Shown: piece after piece, positions 5,875 through 13,008 of the stretch | Numbering within the stretch: position 1 is the stretch's first letter | How the letters are laid out: every line of letters begins with the position of its first letter | Assembly (NCBI GenBank): GCA_015485595.1 | Contig: WFTH01000038.1 | Coordinates: 1-14,291 of the forward strand | DNA: 14,291 bases | Origin: Candidatus Microgenomates bacterium | GTDB taxonomy: Bacteria > Patescibacteriota > Microgenomatia > UBA1400 > PJMF01 | Direction: 5' to 3' | The notes under the pieces: model-generated | Database searches by the model: none | Told to the model about the DNA's origin: nothing | The model's input: only the letters and a program-made list of their open reading frames with translations | Position numbers and translations under genes: made by a program

Positions 5875-6804
5875 GTGGCTCAAACTACCAGAAATCTCCA
5901 GCTAGTTCTTTACCTTCCCGTTATTCATCGAGGTTATCTTGATTTAATCAAAAAATACCGGACTAAACTGGAGACTATCTGGGTCTTAAGCAACGAGGTA
6001 ATCAAGTTAATAGATAAAGAGCTTAACTACTTAAGAAAAGACATTAGACGCCTTTCCCCGACTCAAGCAGTCAAGGTTCTTGAAGGACTGGAGCTTGATC
6101 TTCAAGTTAGGTTGATGAGTCTTGAAAACCTTTCAACTCTAAATGCCCGACTAGTCATGCCAGACGACGACGTCTCTGACGTCTTGATCAAGTTATTTTT
6201 TAATCAAAAGCAAAAAATTATTCTTGAGCCGATCTTTCTGCGCTGGGATAAGCGAAACACTTTTGATAAGAAACCTCCTCGTGCAGATTTGGTTATCTCT
6301 CAAGATAAGTTTGACCAGGCGGTTATGAAGCAAGCCTTTTTCGAAGCGGGCAGGTCCACCGACTGGTGGCGTCATGTGGGAGCTGCTTTGGTTAAAGACG
6401 GCCAAGTGATTCTTACCCTGGCTAACCAACATACCCCAGGGGGGTATACTCCATACCTAGATGGCGACCCGAGAAGTATAAGTAAGTCTGGTCAAGACAT
6501 CTGTGCAAACACTTCTCGTCATGCAGAGAGCGCCATCATTGCCGAGGCCGCTAAGCAAGGTATAAAAACTACCAACTGCAGCCTTTATGTAACCACTTTT
6601 CCTTGCCCTTACTGTGCTCGGGTGGTGGCTCATGCCGGCATCAAAACGCTCTACTTTGCTGAAGGCTACACTGTACTCGATGGCGAAGAGGAACTTAAAC
6701 GCGCTGGAGTAAAGATAGTTAAGGTAAACGTGCCACAAGAGATAATCAAGTCAAAAGACAAAAGATCAAAGTTAAAAAACTATCAATCTTTAAATACCAA
6801 GTAA
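5875..6804 (+). CDS. dCMP deaminase-like protein with extra N-terminal domain
   Basis: The 309-residue protein ends in a cytidine/deoxycytidylate deaminase domain (about 150-290). It has the zinc and proton-shuttle motif HAE (216-218) and the PCPYC pair (C244, C247). TSR preceding HAE and the helix after it also fit dCMP deaminases, which make dUMP from dCMP. This is about twice the length of the usual enzyme. Residues 1-130 look like a degenerate nucleotidyltransferase: VLYLPVIHRGYLDLI (11-25) parallels a PxxxxHxGHxxLI segment with the second His replaced by Tyr. A WVLSNE strand and a DIRRLSPTQAVKVLEGL helix then parallel the V..D and P..R..ML parts of the neighbouring gene. Start GTG with a GAAAGG site four bases upstream; co-transcribed with the nucleotidyltransferase. 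It converges on the RND gene; no terminator is visible. Confidence 0.82.
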   Translation: MAQTTRNLQLVLYLPVIHRGYLDLIKKYRTKLETIWVLSNEVIKLIDKELNYLRKDIRRLSPTQAVKVLEGLELDLQVRLMSLENLSTLNARLVMPDDDVSDVLIKLFFNQKQKIILEPIFLRWDKRNTFDKKPPRADLVISQDKFDQAVMKQAFFEAGRSTDWWRHVGAALVKDGQVILTLANQHTPGGYTPYLDGDPRSISKSGQDICANTSRHAESAIIAEAAKQGIKTTNCSLYVTTFPCPYCARVVAHAGIKTLYFAEGYTVLDGEEELKRAGVKIVKVNVPQEIIKSKDKRSKLKNYQSLNTK

Positions 6805-6867
6805 GAAACAGGTCCGATCAATCAATCACCTCCCCTAACCTAAATTAAAACTCATAGCCCAAACCAA

Positions 6868-9800
6868 CTACTCTTGATTCCTATACATCACATAGTAAAG
6901 TACCGGAATAAAAAGCAGCATTACCGAGCCAGAAAACAAAAGGCCGGAAATGATCGCTCCTCCCAGTCCTCTCCAAACTGGGTCAGAGATGGTGATTGGA
7001 ACCAACCCCATAATGGTAGTTAGCGAGCTTAGCGCAATCGGCTCAAGACGAGAAGCGGAAGCATCAGCTATAGCCGACTCAAGCGACATACCGCTTAGTT
7101 CGTTTTGCCGAATCTTTTCAACCAGCATAATCGAGTTATTCACCACAATACCAAACAAGGCTAACAAGCCGATTAACGCGGGAAAAGACAAAGGTGTGTT
7201 TGTTAAAGCAAAGATAATAAAAACACCGGAAATAGCCAAAGGAATCACCATAAAAACAATCAGAGAACGCCTAAAAGAACCAAGCTGGATCACCATGGTC
7301 ACGATAATCAACAAGGCAGCCAAGACCATCGCTTGCAAGATGGACTTAACCGATTTCTTATTCTCTTCGTTTGCCCCACCGGCTTTAAACGAGTAACCTT
7401 CAGGTAGGTTCAGCTCGGTCCTAGCATAGGCCTCTAACTGCCGACTAAGTGTCGTGGTGGCATATCCTTTAGAAACCGTACCAAAAACATTAATCACTCT
7501 GTCTCCGTCTTCATGATAGATAACCGATGGATTTTGGGTTAAGGTCAGGTGTCCCAAAGCGCTTAAAGGCAGGTAGCCTCGCTGAGTAGGTAAGTAGATT
7601 CGATCGATATCTTCCGGCGTTTGGACTTGGTCGGTAGTTTTGAGCACGATAGGTTCATCGTTTTTATCCAAAACCCCCAGATCAAAACCGCTGGCAAAAG
7701 TTCTTAACCAAAAACCCACCTCTTTGTTTGTTAGCTCAAGCTCTCTTAACTTAGCTTCATCTGGGGCAAAGGTAATCTTGCTAATGGACTGTTTTACCGA
7801 CTTGTCCACGTCGTAGACTCCCGGCATCTGCTTCATGTAGTCAACCAGCTTGTCCGCATAGAGATTGACTTGATCTAGATCCTCGCCCATCACTCTAATC
7901 TCTAGATCGGCTCCCACCGGTGGACCGCCGGAAACCTCCTTAATCATGATCTTTCCAAGAGTAAAGTCCTTTAGCAAAAAACGCAGGTCTTGAGAGATCT
8001 CCAGTGATGTTTTCTTACGCTCATCCTTATCTACCAATAAAACCGAGATTAGAGCCTGATTAGCCGAGCTACCACCCGTGGTTAGCTTTGAGCCAGAAAA
8101 AGTCTTTCCCACCTCGACTAAGAGTCCACGACCAAACTGCTGATAATCCGATGAAGGGATGATTTTTTGAGCCAGTTGTAACGCCTGCTCTTGAGTAACT
8201 TCTTGACGTGTGCCCGAAGGCATGGTTAGTTGAATGTAGATGGTGTTTTGGTTTTCTTTGGGAAAAAACTCGTTTTCCACAAAACCTAAAGGAACCAAAA
8301 AGTAAGAAAAAATCGAGAAACCAACCACTATAATCAAGACGGTCGTCCAAGCAGACTTTGACTTGATGGTTTTTAAAATAAACCTCTTGTACTTAAAAGA
8401 GAGAGTCTCCAGGTTAATAAAACCGGTACTCATGCGTTGCCAAAAAGATTTTAGCTTTGGATGCTTTAAGATAAAGTTCCAGACAGTTAAAGACCGCTTT
8501 TTTTGTTTTCTCCGATCCTTAATCACTAGGCGAAAGGCAATTACCAAGAGGGTGTAGGTTAGTATCGCTAGAGGCAGTATGGGGCTTTTACCAACCAAAA
8601 GTACCAAGACCGCACCCAAAAAAAAGATTATCAAGCTATAGAAAAACAGCTTGACCCGATTTGGCAACCTAGGTTTAAGAAAAACGATCATAAGAGGGAG
8701 AGTAATAAGCACCGCCACCGAAGTGGAAGCAAGTAGGGTTGTGGAGACCACGATCGGAATCGACTTGATAAACTCACCGATAATGCCTGTTGCCAAAAGC
8801 AAAGGGATAAATGCCCAGACCGTCGTGATGGTGGTGCTCCAAATAGGAATAATGTAGTCTCGCCAAACTAAGGCTCCGGTCTGTTTTGAGTCGAACTTGC
8901 CCGTTAGATGATAGCGCGTCATGGCAGAAACAATCACGATAGCATCATCAACCACTAAACCCAACGCCAAAAGAAGTGAGAACATCGTAAGAAAGTTAAG
9001 CGACAGACCGCTAAGCTTCATCACGCTAAAAGCAACCAAAAAAGTTAGAGGGATGCTAAACGCTACTACACTCGCTTGTCTTAAACCCAAAAAAACCACC
9101 AAGACCACAAACACCAAGATTAATGTCGAGATAAAGTTGCTAGTTAAGGTGTCAAACTGATCTTGAATCTTCTTGGCGGAGTTATCTACATCAATAAGTT
9201 CAAACTGCTCTGGATAGCTTCTGAGTTGATCGTCCACCACCTGTCTCACCTGATCATAAACATCCTCAATCGACTGATTAACCCGTTTATAAACCGAGAA
9301 ACTCACCGCTCTTTTCGGTTGACCGGCAGCATCGATCACGTAAGTCTGGCTAATCTGATCCTTAGGTAGCTCGATAACTTGAGCTATATCCCCCAAAGCA
9401 ACTTGAGCAGGCGGCGTCATAGCCGGATTAACTTGAGTTGCTTGACTTGGATTTTGAGGCGCCACCACCGGGTGTGTTGGACCCAGATCCAAAGACAGAT
9501 CACGCAAATCTTCCACCGTCTGAATGGTTGAGTCCAGAGTAACTGAAAAAGAGTTACTGTCGGTTTTTACATTGCCCGCCGGATAACTTTTAAGCTGAGA
9601 ATTTATAATCTCAGCTAGCTTCACGGGGTTAAGTCTGTACTGCTGGAGTTTTTCTAGATCAACAATAACTTGAGCTTGCAACTCTTCTTGACCGTTAAGT
9701 TCTACTCGATCGACTGAGGGCAAAGCCTCGATTTTGTCCACCAACTCATCGGTCAAGGTCATTAACGAGGCTTCATCTTTGGTTGAGGTTAGAGCAAAGG

Positions 9801-10269
9801 TCCAGATCGGCACATCTTCAAAATCGACCAAGACCACTTTTGGCTCCAAAGCATCTTCCGGTAGGTCAACCACTTTGTCTACCGCCTGTTGTACATCTGT
9901 GACCGCCTTATCTGGATTAAAGCGTGAGTTAAACTCCACCTTAACTATCGAAGCGTTCTCTTGCGAAGTAGAGGTAACCTTTTCAACTCCATCTAAAGAA
10001 AGAATCTCTTTTTCCAAAGGGTCCGTAATCAAAGACTCCACATCTTCTGGACCAGCTCCCGGCAACACGGTGCTAACAACCACAACCGGAATCTTAATCT
10101 CAGGCATAAATCGACGTGCCAGTCCCAGATAACTAAACACCCCCACCACCAAGATGCTTAAGATAAGCAACGTTACAAAGCGAACATTGGTAATATAATG
10201 ATAGAAAGCTTTTTTTTCTAAGCCTTTGTCATACTTAAGTTTCTGGAGATAGAGAGAGGCACTGTTCAT
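6868..10269 (-). CDS. RND-family efflux transporter (AcrB/HAE-like)
   Basis: This 1133-residue proton-driven exporter has the duplicated RND plan. TM1 (about 31-50) is followed by a large external domain with PGAGPEDVE (70-78), then TM2-TM6 (380-532). TM7 (640-660) is followed by a second external domain with GGPPVGADLEIRVMG (781-795), then TM8-TM12 (975-1128). TM4 carries the proton-relay pair D441-D442 in GLVVDDAIVIV. TM10 has GIVVNNSIMLVEKI with asparagines at the usual lysine place, as in many RND members. Between TM6 and TM7 there are two extra hydrophobic stretches (about 541-560 and 563-583) followed by a basic loop. They would give 14 helices rather than 12. The adaptor gene ends 11 bases upstream. 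There is no Shine-Dalgarno site, so translation is probably coupled. No outer-membrane channel gene is in the window. It stops at TAG. Confidence 0.93.
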   Translation of the reverse strand: MNSASLYLQKLKYDKGLEKKAFYHYITNVRFVTLLILSILVVGVFSYLGLARRFMPEIKIPVVVVSTVLPGAGPEDVESLITDPLEKEILSLDGVEKVTSTSQENASIVKVEFNSRFNPDKAVTDVQQAVDKVVDLPEDALEPKVVLVDFEDVPIWTFALTSTKDEASLMTLTDELVDKIEALPSVDRVELNGQEELQAQVIVDLEKLQQYRLNPVKLAEIINSQLKSYPAGNVKTDSNSFSVTLDSTIQTVEDLRDLSLDLGPTHPVVAPQNPSQATQVNPAMTPPAQVALGDIAQVIELPKDQISQTYVIDAAGQPKRAVSFSVYKRVNQSIEDVYDQVRQVVDDQLRSYPEQFELIDVDNSAKKIQDQFDTLTSNFISTLILVFVVLVVFLGLRQASVVAFSIPLTFLVAFSVMKLSGLSLNFLTMFSLLLALGLVVDDAIVIVSAMTRYHLTGKFDSKQTGALVWRDYIIPIWSTTITTVWAFIPLLLATGIIGEFIKSIPIVVSTTLLASTSVAVLITLPLMIVFLKPRLPNRVKLFFYSLIIFFLGAVLVLLVGKSPILPLAILTYTLLVIAFRLVIKDRRKQKKRSLTVWNFILKHPKLKSFWQRMSTGFINLETLSFKYKRFILKTIKSKSAWTTVLIIVVGFSIFSYFLVPLGFVENEFFPKENQNTIYIQLTMPSGTRQEVTQEQALQLAQKIIPSSDYQQFGRGLLVEVGKTFSGSKLTTGGSSANQALISVLLVDKDERKKTSLEISQDLRFLLKDFTLGKIMIKEVSGGPPVGADLEIRVMGEDLDQVNLYADKLVDYMKQMPGVYDVDKSVKQSISKITFAPDEAKLRELELTNKEVGFWLRTFASGFDLGVLDKNDEPIVLKTTDQVQTPEDIDRIYLPTQRGYLPLSALGHLTLTQNPSVIYHEDGDRVINVFGTVSKGYATTTLSRQLEAYARTELNLPEGYSFKAGGANEENKKSVKSILQAMVLAALLIIVTMVIQLGSFRRSLIVFMVIPLAISGVFIIFALTNTPLSFPALIGLLALFGIVVNNSIMLVEKIRQNELSGMSLESAIADASASRLEPIALSSLTTIMGLVPITISDPVWRGLGGAIISGLLFSGSVMLLFIPVLYYVMYRNQE

Positions 10270-10280
10270 AAGGCTAAGTG

Positions 10281-11705
10281 TTAACTGCAGTTTAGATCCT
10301 TGTTTTTAATCTTGTCTCCGGAAACTACGTTGCGATTCAAAACCACCTTTTCATCTTCCGCCAAATCTCCATAAACTTGAATAAACTGACCATACAGCGA
10401 ACCTAGCTCAACCTGCTTTGCTTCAGCCTGACACCGATCATCTACCACCAAAAGAAACGAACCGCCCTGGGTGTTGTGAACTGCGTCTATCGGCACATAG
10501 ACACCCTGCTCTTTGGTTAAAGAGCTTGCATAACCCAAAGGCACCCTGACTGTCACATACTCTTTGTTTGCTAACAGTTGGCTGTACTTCGCGGGGATGT
10601 CATAAAGAATGGTGTAAAGTGTTCCTCGAGTAGCTTCGTTTGAAACAAAAGTTGGCCGCAGTTCAATCTGAGCCTCGCCCAGATCTATCTCGCTGGGATA
10701 AGTAGCGGAAACGTTTCCGGCTATGTTTTTTGAGACATAGGCCACCGCAGTAATCTCGTTTGCATCTCCCACCACCGTGGCGATCGGAGTACCCGGAGAA
10801 ACCAGCTCTCCTTTTTTAACAAAAACCTGTTGAACTTGACCAGAAAAAGGAGCTGCGGGATAAAGAAGCGACTCTTGAATGTAGGCCAGATCTAGCTGAA
10901 GCTTAAGTAACTTACCCTGAAGCTCAAAAGCTTTCTCTTGAACAGCCAGTTGATTAAGAGTAAGCTCCTTTTTAGTTTCGGCAGTTTTTAAAGGAGGTTT
11001 ATCTTTGGCTGTTTGGTACTCCAGTTGCCTCAACTGCGCCGCGGCACTTTCGTAAGCAGCTTTAATCTGGTTGCGAGAGACCTTTAAGGTAGTGTTTGTT
11101 GGGTCAAGCGCAACTGCCTGGTTTAACTGATCTAGAAGCTCTTTGTTATAGTTGAGTAAATCCCCTGTCCCAACAGCCGACTGTCGACTAATCTCGGCAA
11201 GCTCTTTTGAGTTGTCTTCTGCTAAACTGGCTAAGTCTCGTTGAGCGGCAAAAACTGCCTTCTGCTCATTGTAGCTTTCTTGGTAGTTTTGGTACTGCTC
11301 TTGAGCAATCTTTCTTGAAACACTCTGAAGACTGCCACCCTGGTAGTTGGTTGACAACCTAACTAACCTCTGACCTTGACTCACTCTGTCCCCTTCAGAG
11401 ACATAGAGACGTTGAACCACTCCTCCGGTCTGAGCCACCACCGTGATCACCCCGGCTTTATCTACTTGAGCCTGAACCTTGACATAAGGTAGTTGACCAA
11501 CCGAGTAGATCTCACTCTCTTTAGTAATAGAAGTTTCTGGCTTACTCGTCTGCTGTTGTTTTAGAACCTTAAGGTAGCGAGACAACCCCAACAACCCCAG
11601 AAGAATAACTAAAAAAATAAAAAAGGAGGCTAAAGGATGCTTAGTCATAAAGTCAAGCAGAGCCTTTATGGGTTTTGATGGTTTTTGATAAATTTTTCTT
11701 AGCAT
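10281..11705 (-). CDS. RND efflux membrane-fusion (periplasmic adaptor) protein
   Basis: This HlyD/AcrA-type adaptor of 474 residues pairs with the pump downstream. An N-terminal cytoplasmic tail is followed by one membrane helix (about 25-44). The two halves of the lipoyl-like barrel are QTGGVVQRLYVSEGDRVSQGQRLVRL (92-117) and PFSGQVQQVFVKKGELVSPGTPIATVV (286-312). Between them lies an alpha-helical hairpin rich in Gln, Glu and Ala (about 130-280), which in diderms reaches the outer-membrane channel. The C-terminal beta domain ends with VVSGDKIKNKDLNC. The start ATG at 11705 has no Shine-Dalgarno site and lies 37 bases after the Phd-like gene, so the three genes are probably one transcript. 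Membrane anchoring by a helix rather than a lipid-bearing cysteine is seen. Confidence 0.9.
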   Translation of the reverse strand: MLRKIYQKPSKPIKALLDFMTKHPLASFFIFLVILLGLLGLSRYLKVLKQQQTSKPETSITKESEIYSVGQLPYVKVQAQVDKAGVITVVAQTGGVVQRLYVSEGDRVSQGQRLVRLSTNYQGGSLQSVSRKIAQEQYQNYQESYNEQKAVFAAQRDLASLAEDNSKELAEISRQSAVGTGDLLNYNKELLDQLNQAVALDPTNTTLKVSRNQIKAAYESAAAQLRQLEYQTAKDKPPLKTAETKKELTLNQLAVQEKAFELQGKLLKLQLDLAYIQESLLYPAAPFSGQVQQVFVKKGELVSPGTPIATVVGDANEITAVAYVSKNIAGNVSATYPSEIDLGEAQIELRPTFVSNEATRGTLYTILYDIPAKYSQLLANKEYVTVRVPLGYASSLTKEQGVYVPIDAVHNTQGGSFLLVVDDRCQAEAKQVELGSLYGQFIQVYGDLAEDEKVVLNRNVVSGDKIKNKDLNCS

Positions 11706-11742
11706 CTTTGTTAGTCGCTTTCTTTAAAGATAGAAACAGACC

Positions 11743-11955
11743 TTACGTTTTAGTCTTTTTTTTATTTTTTTCAAGCTCCTTTTTTACCAAAAATCGTGTT
11801 AATCCCTTTATTTGATTCACTCCAATGATCACAACCTCCGGTCTGTTATTGACCGTAATCAAAACAGGCTCTTTTTTAGCTGCTTGAATAACCGAACGAT
11901 AATGTTTCTGTAACTGACTCACAGACTTTATCTGGTTAAGCGAAAATTTTAGCAT
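11743..11955 (-). CDS. Phd/YefM-family antitoxin-like DNA-binding protein
   Basis: A 70-residue protein with the Phd/YefM pattern: an N-terminal strand and helix (VSQLQKHYRSVIQAAKKE), then PVLITVNNRPEVVIIGVNQI, matching 'pv.ItrnGrpvavlvs.e' of the family. A lysine-rich helix ends the chain. Family members bind their own promoter and usually neutralise a toxin encoded next to them. No toxin gene lies on either side: upstream is thyA and downstream is the efflux adaptor. ATG 11955 is chosen. A longer frame to 12018 would add a hydrophobic 21-residue leader that is only the translated AT-rich promoter. A probable -10 lies 7-9 bases before the ATG and no Shine-Dalgarno site is seen. Its place at the head of the efflux genes suggests it is their repressor (inference). 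Confidence 0.72.
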   Translation of the reverse strand: MLKFSLNQIKSVSQLQKHYRSVIQAAKKEPVLITVNNRPEVVIIGVNQIKGLTRFLVKKELEKNKKKTKT

Positions 11956-11962
11956 AGTTCTT

Positions 11963-11992
11963 ATATAATACAATATATAAAATATTATGCAA
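11963..11992 (-). promoter_or_regulatory. AT-rich promoter/operator of the Phd-like gene and efflux operon
   Basis: On the minus strand TTGCAT (11992-11987), a 16-base spacer and TATTAT (11970-11965) form a plausible promoter. An overlapping TTATAT is at 11968-11963. ATAATA (11965-11970) and TATTAT (11983-11988) are perfect inverted halves 12 bases apart, a possible self-regulation site for the Phd-like protein. AT richness makes chance symmetry likely. Confidence 0.45.
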
Positions 11993-12050
11993 CAAGAGAT
12001 TAAGAACAAGAACCACAACTAGGGTTTTTTAGCCATAACTTTTTCAACTT

Positions 12051-12953
12051 CTAGATCGCCACCGGCATCTTAATCCCTGGGTGAGGGTTGTAATCTAAAA
12101 GTTCAAAGTCGGTATAGCGATAAGCAAACAGGTCCTTTTTCTTTTCTTTTAAGCGCATGGTGGGAAACGGCCTGGGCTCACGCTCAAGCATCTTTTCTAC
12201 CGCCGGAATCTGATCGACAAAGATATGAGCATCCGAGATGGTATGGACATACTCATAAGGCTCAAGTCCTAAGACTTCGGCAATCATCATGGTCAAGGCC
12301 GCATACTGGACCATGTTAGACGGCACCCCTACCGGCACATCCCCAGAACGCTGGAACATGTGTAAGATGAGTTTGTTATCAAAGATCCTTAGATGCACCC
12401 AACCATGACAGGGACAGACCACCACCTTCTGGACCTTACCGGTACCACGAATGGTGTAGTAAGGGATCCAAGGGGTAATAAAGTGAGTCTTAAGATGGGG
12501 AAGCTCCTGCATCTGCTCTAAGATCTCCTTAAACTGGTTAAAGCTGCCGCCATCGGGCATAGGAAAGTCATGAAAGGCCGCGCCATAAGAACCCGGACCC
12601 AGATCGCCAGTTTTTAGACCGCGTTTTGAGCACTTGCGCTCGGTAACCCAGGGTTTCCACCAAAAACAGCCAAATTCCTCTAACTCTGCTTGAGTGCGAG
12701 CACCGTTTATAAAGGCAGTGATCTCCGCGATTGCCTGTTGCCAGACAGTCGGCTTGCCGGACTTAAACTCAGGCGCCATGTTCCGCTCGGTAATTAAAGG
12801 AAAGCCGTTTTCAAACCTAAACCGCATCGGCGGCGCGCCGATTAAAGAGATGGTGTCTGTGCCTTGCTGAGCATAAGAGCGAATGCCTTTTTCTAAGATG
12901 AGTTTAAGTAAGTTACGGTACTGAGTGTCTGGGGTGTGGGTGGTTCTTTTCAT
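12051..12953 (-). CDS. thyA: Thymidylate synthase, divergent ThyA type
   Basis: This 300-residue enzyme makes dTMP from dUMP with methylene-tetrahydrofolate. The family signature is clear: FENGFPLIT (47-55), the GDLGPGSYG segment (116-124), the catalytic cysteine C182 in CPCHGW, QRSGDVPVGVPSN (201-213, with Asn213 matching the uracil-binding Asn), SDAHIF (240-245), and the C-terminus YNPHPGIKMPVAI that closes the active site. It departs from E. coli ThyA at places that contact dUMP. By my alignment R21 is Gln29, the RR pair 126/127 is Lys155-Thr156, and Y209 is Phe245. About seven extra residues precede the catalytic cysteine. R166 is kept (Arg202). A candidate promoter ends eight bases before the ATG. 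It stops at TAG. Confidence 0.9.
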   Translation of the reverse strand: MKRTTHTPDTQYRNLLKLILEKGIRSYAQQGTDTISLIGAPPMRFRFENGFPLITERNMAPEFKSGKPTVWQQAIAEITAFINGARTQAELEEFGCFWWKPWVTERKCSKRGLKTGDLGPGSYGAAFHDFPMPDGGSFNQFKEILEQMQELPHLKTHFITPWIPYYTIRGTGKVQKVVVCPCHGWVHLRIFDNKLILHMFQRSGDVPVGVPSNMVQYAALTMMIAEVLGLEPYEYVHTISDAHIFVDQIPAVEKMLEREPRPFPTMRLKEKKKDLFAYRYTDFELLDYNPHPGIKMPVAI

Positions 12954-12990
12954 ATAGACTTAATCTAACACAAACAACTCAAAGTACCAA
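12954..12990 (-). promoter_or_regulatory. Candidate thyA promoter, nearly leaderless
   Basis: On the minus strand TTGGTA (12990-12985), 17 bases, then TAGATT (12967-12962) preceded by TGT as an extended -10. The -10 ends eight bases before the ATG, so the leader would be only a couple of bases. No Shine-Dalgarno site is visible. Confidence 0.5.
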
Positions 12991-13008
12991 GAAGACGATC
13001 AACCACCC

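Noticed and set aside
6805..6867. Bidirectional terminator between the convergent deaminase and RND genes
   Set aside because: No stem with an adjacent T-tract could be found on either strand.
6950..7396. Antisense open frames inside the RND, HPF, deaminase and coiled-coil genes
   Set aside because: They are low-complexity or basic shadow frames opposite well-supported genes, with no ribosome binding sites or recognisable domains.
11956..12018. Longer N-terminus of the Phd-like protein (hydrophobic, like a membrane leader)
   Set aside because: It is the translation of the AT-rich promoter; the Phd/YefM homology begins after ATG 11955.
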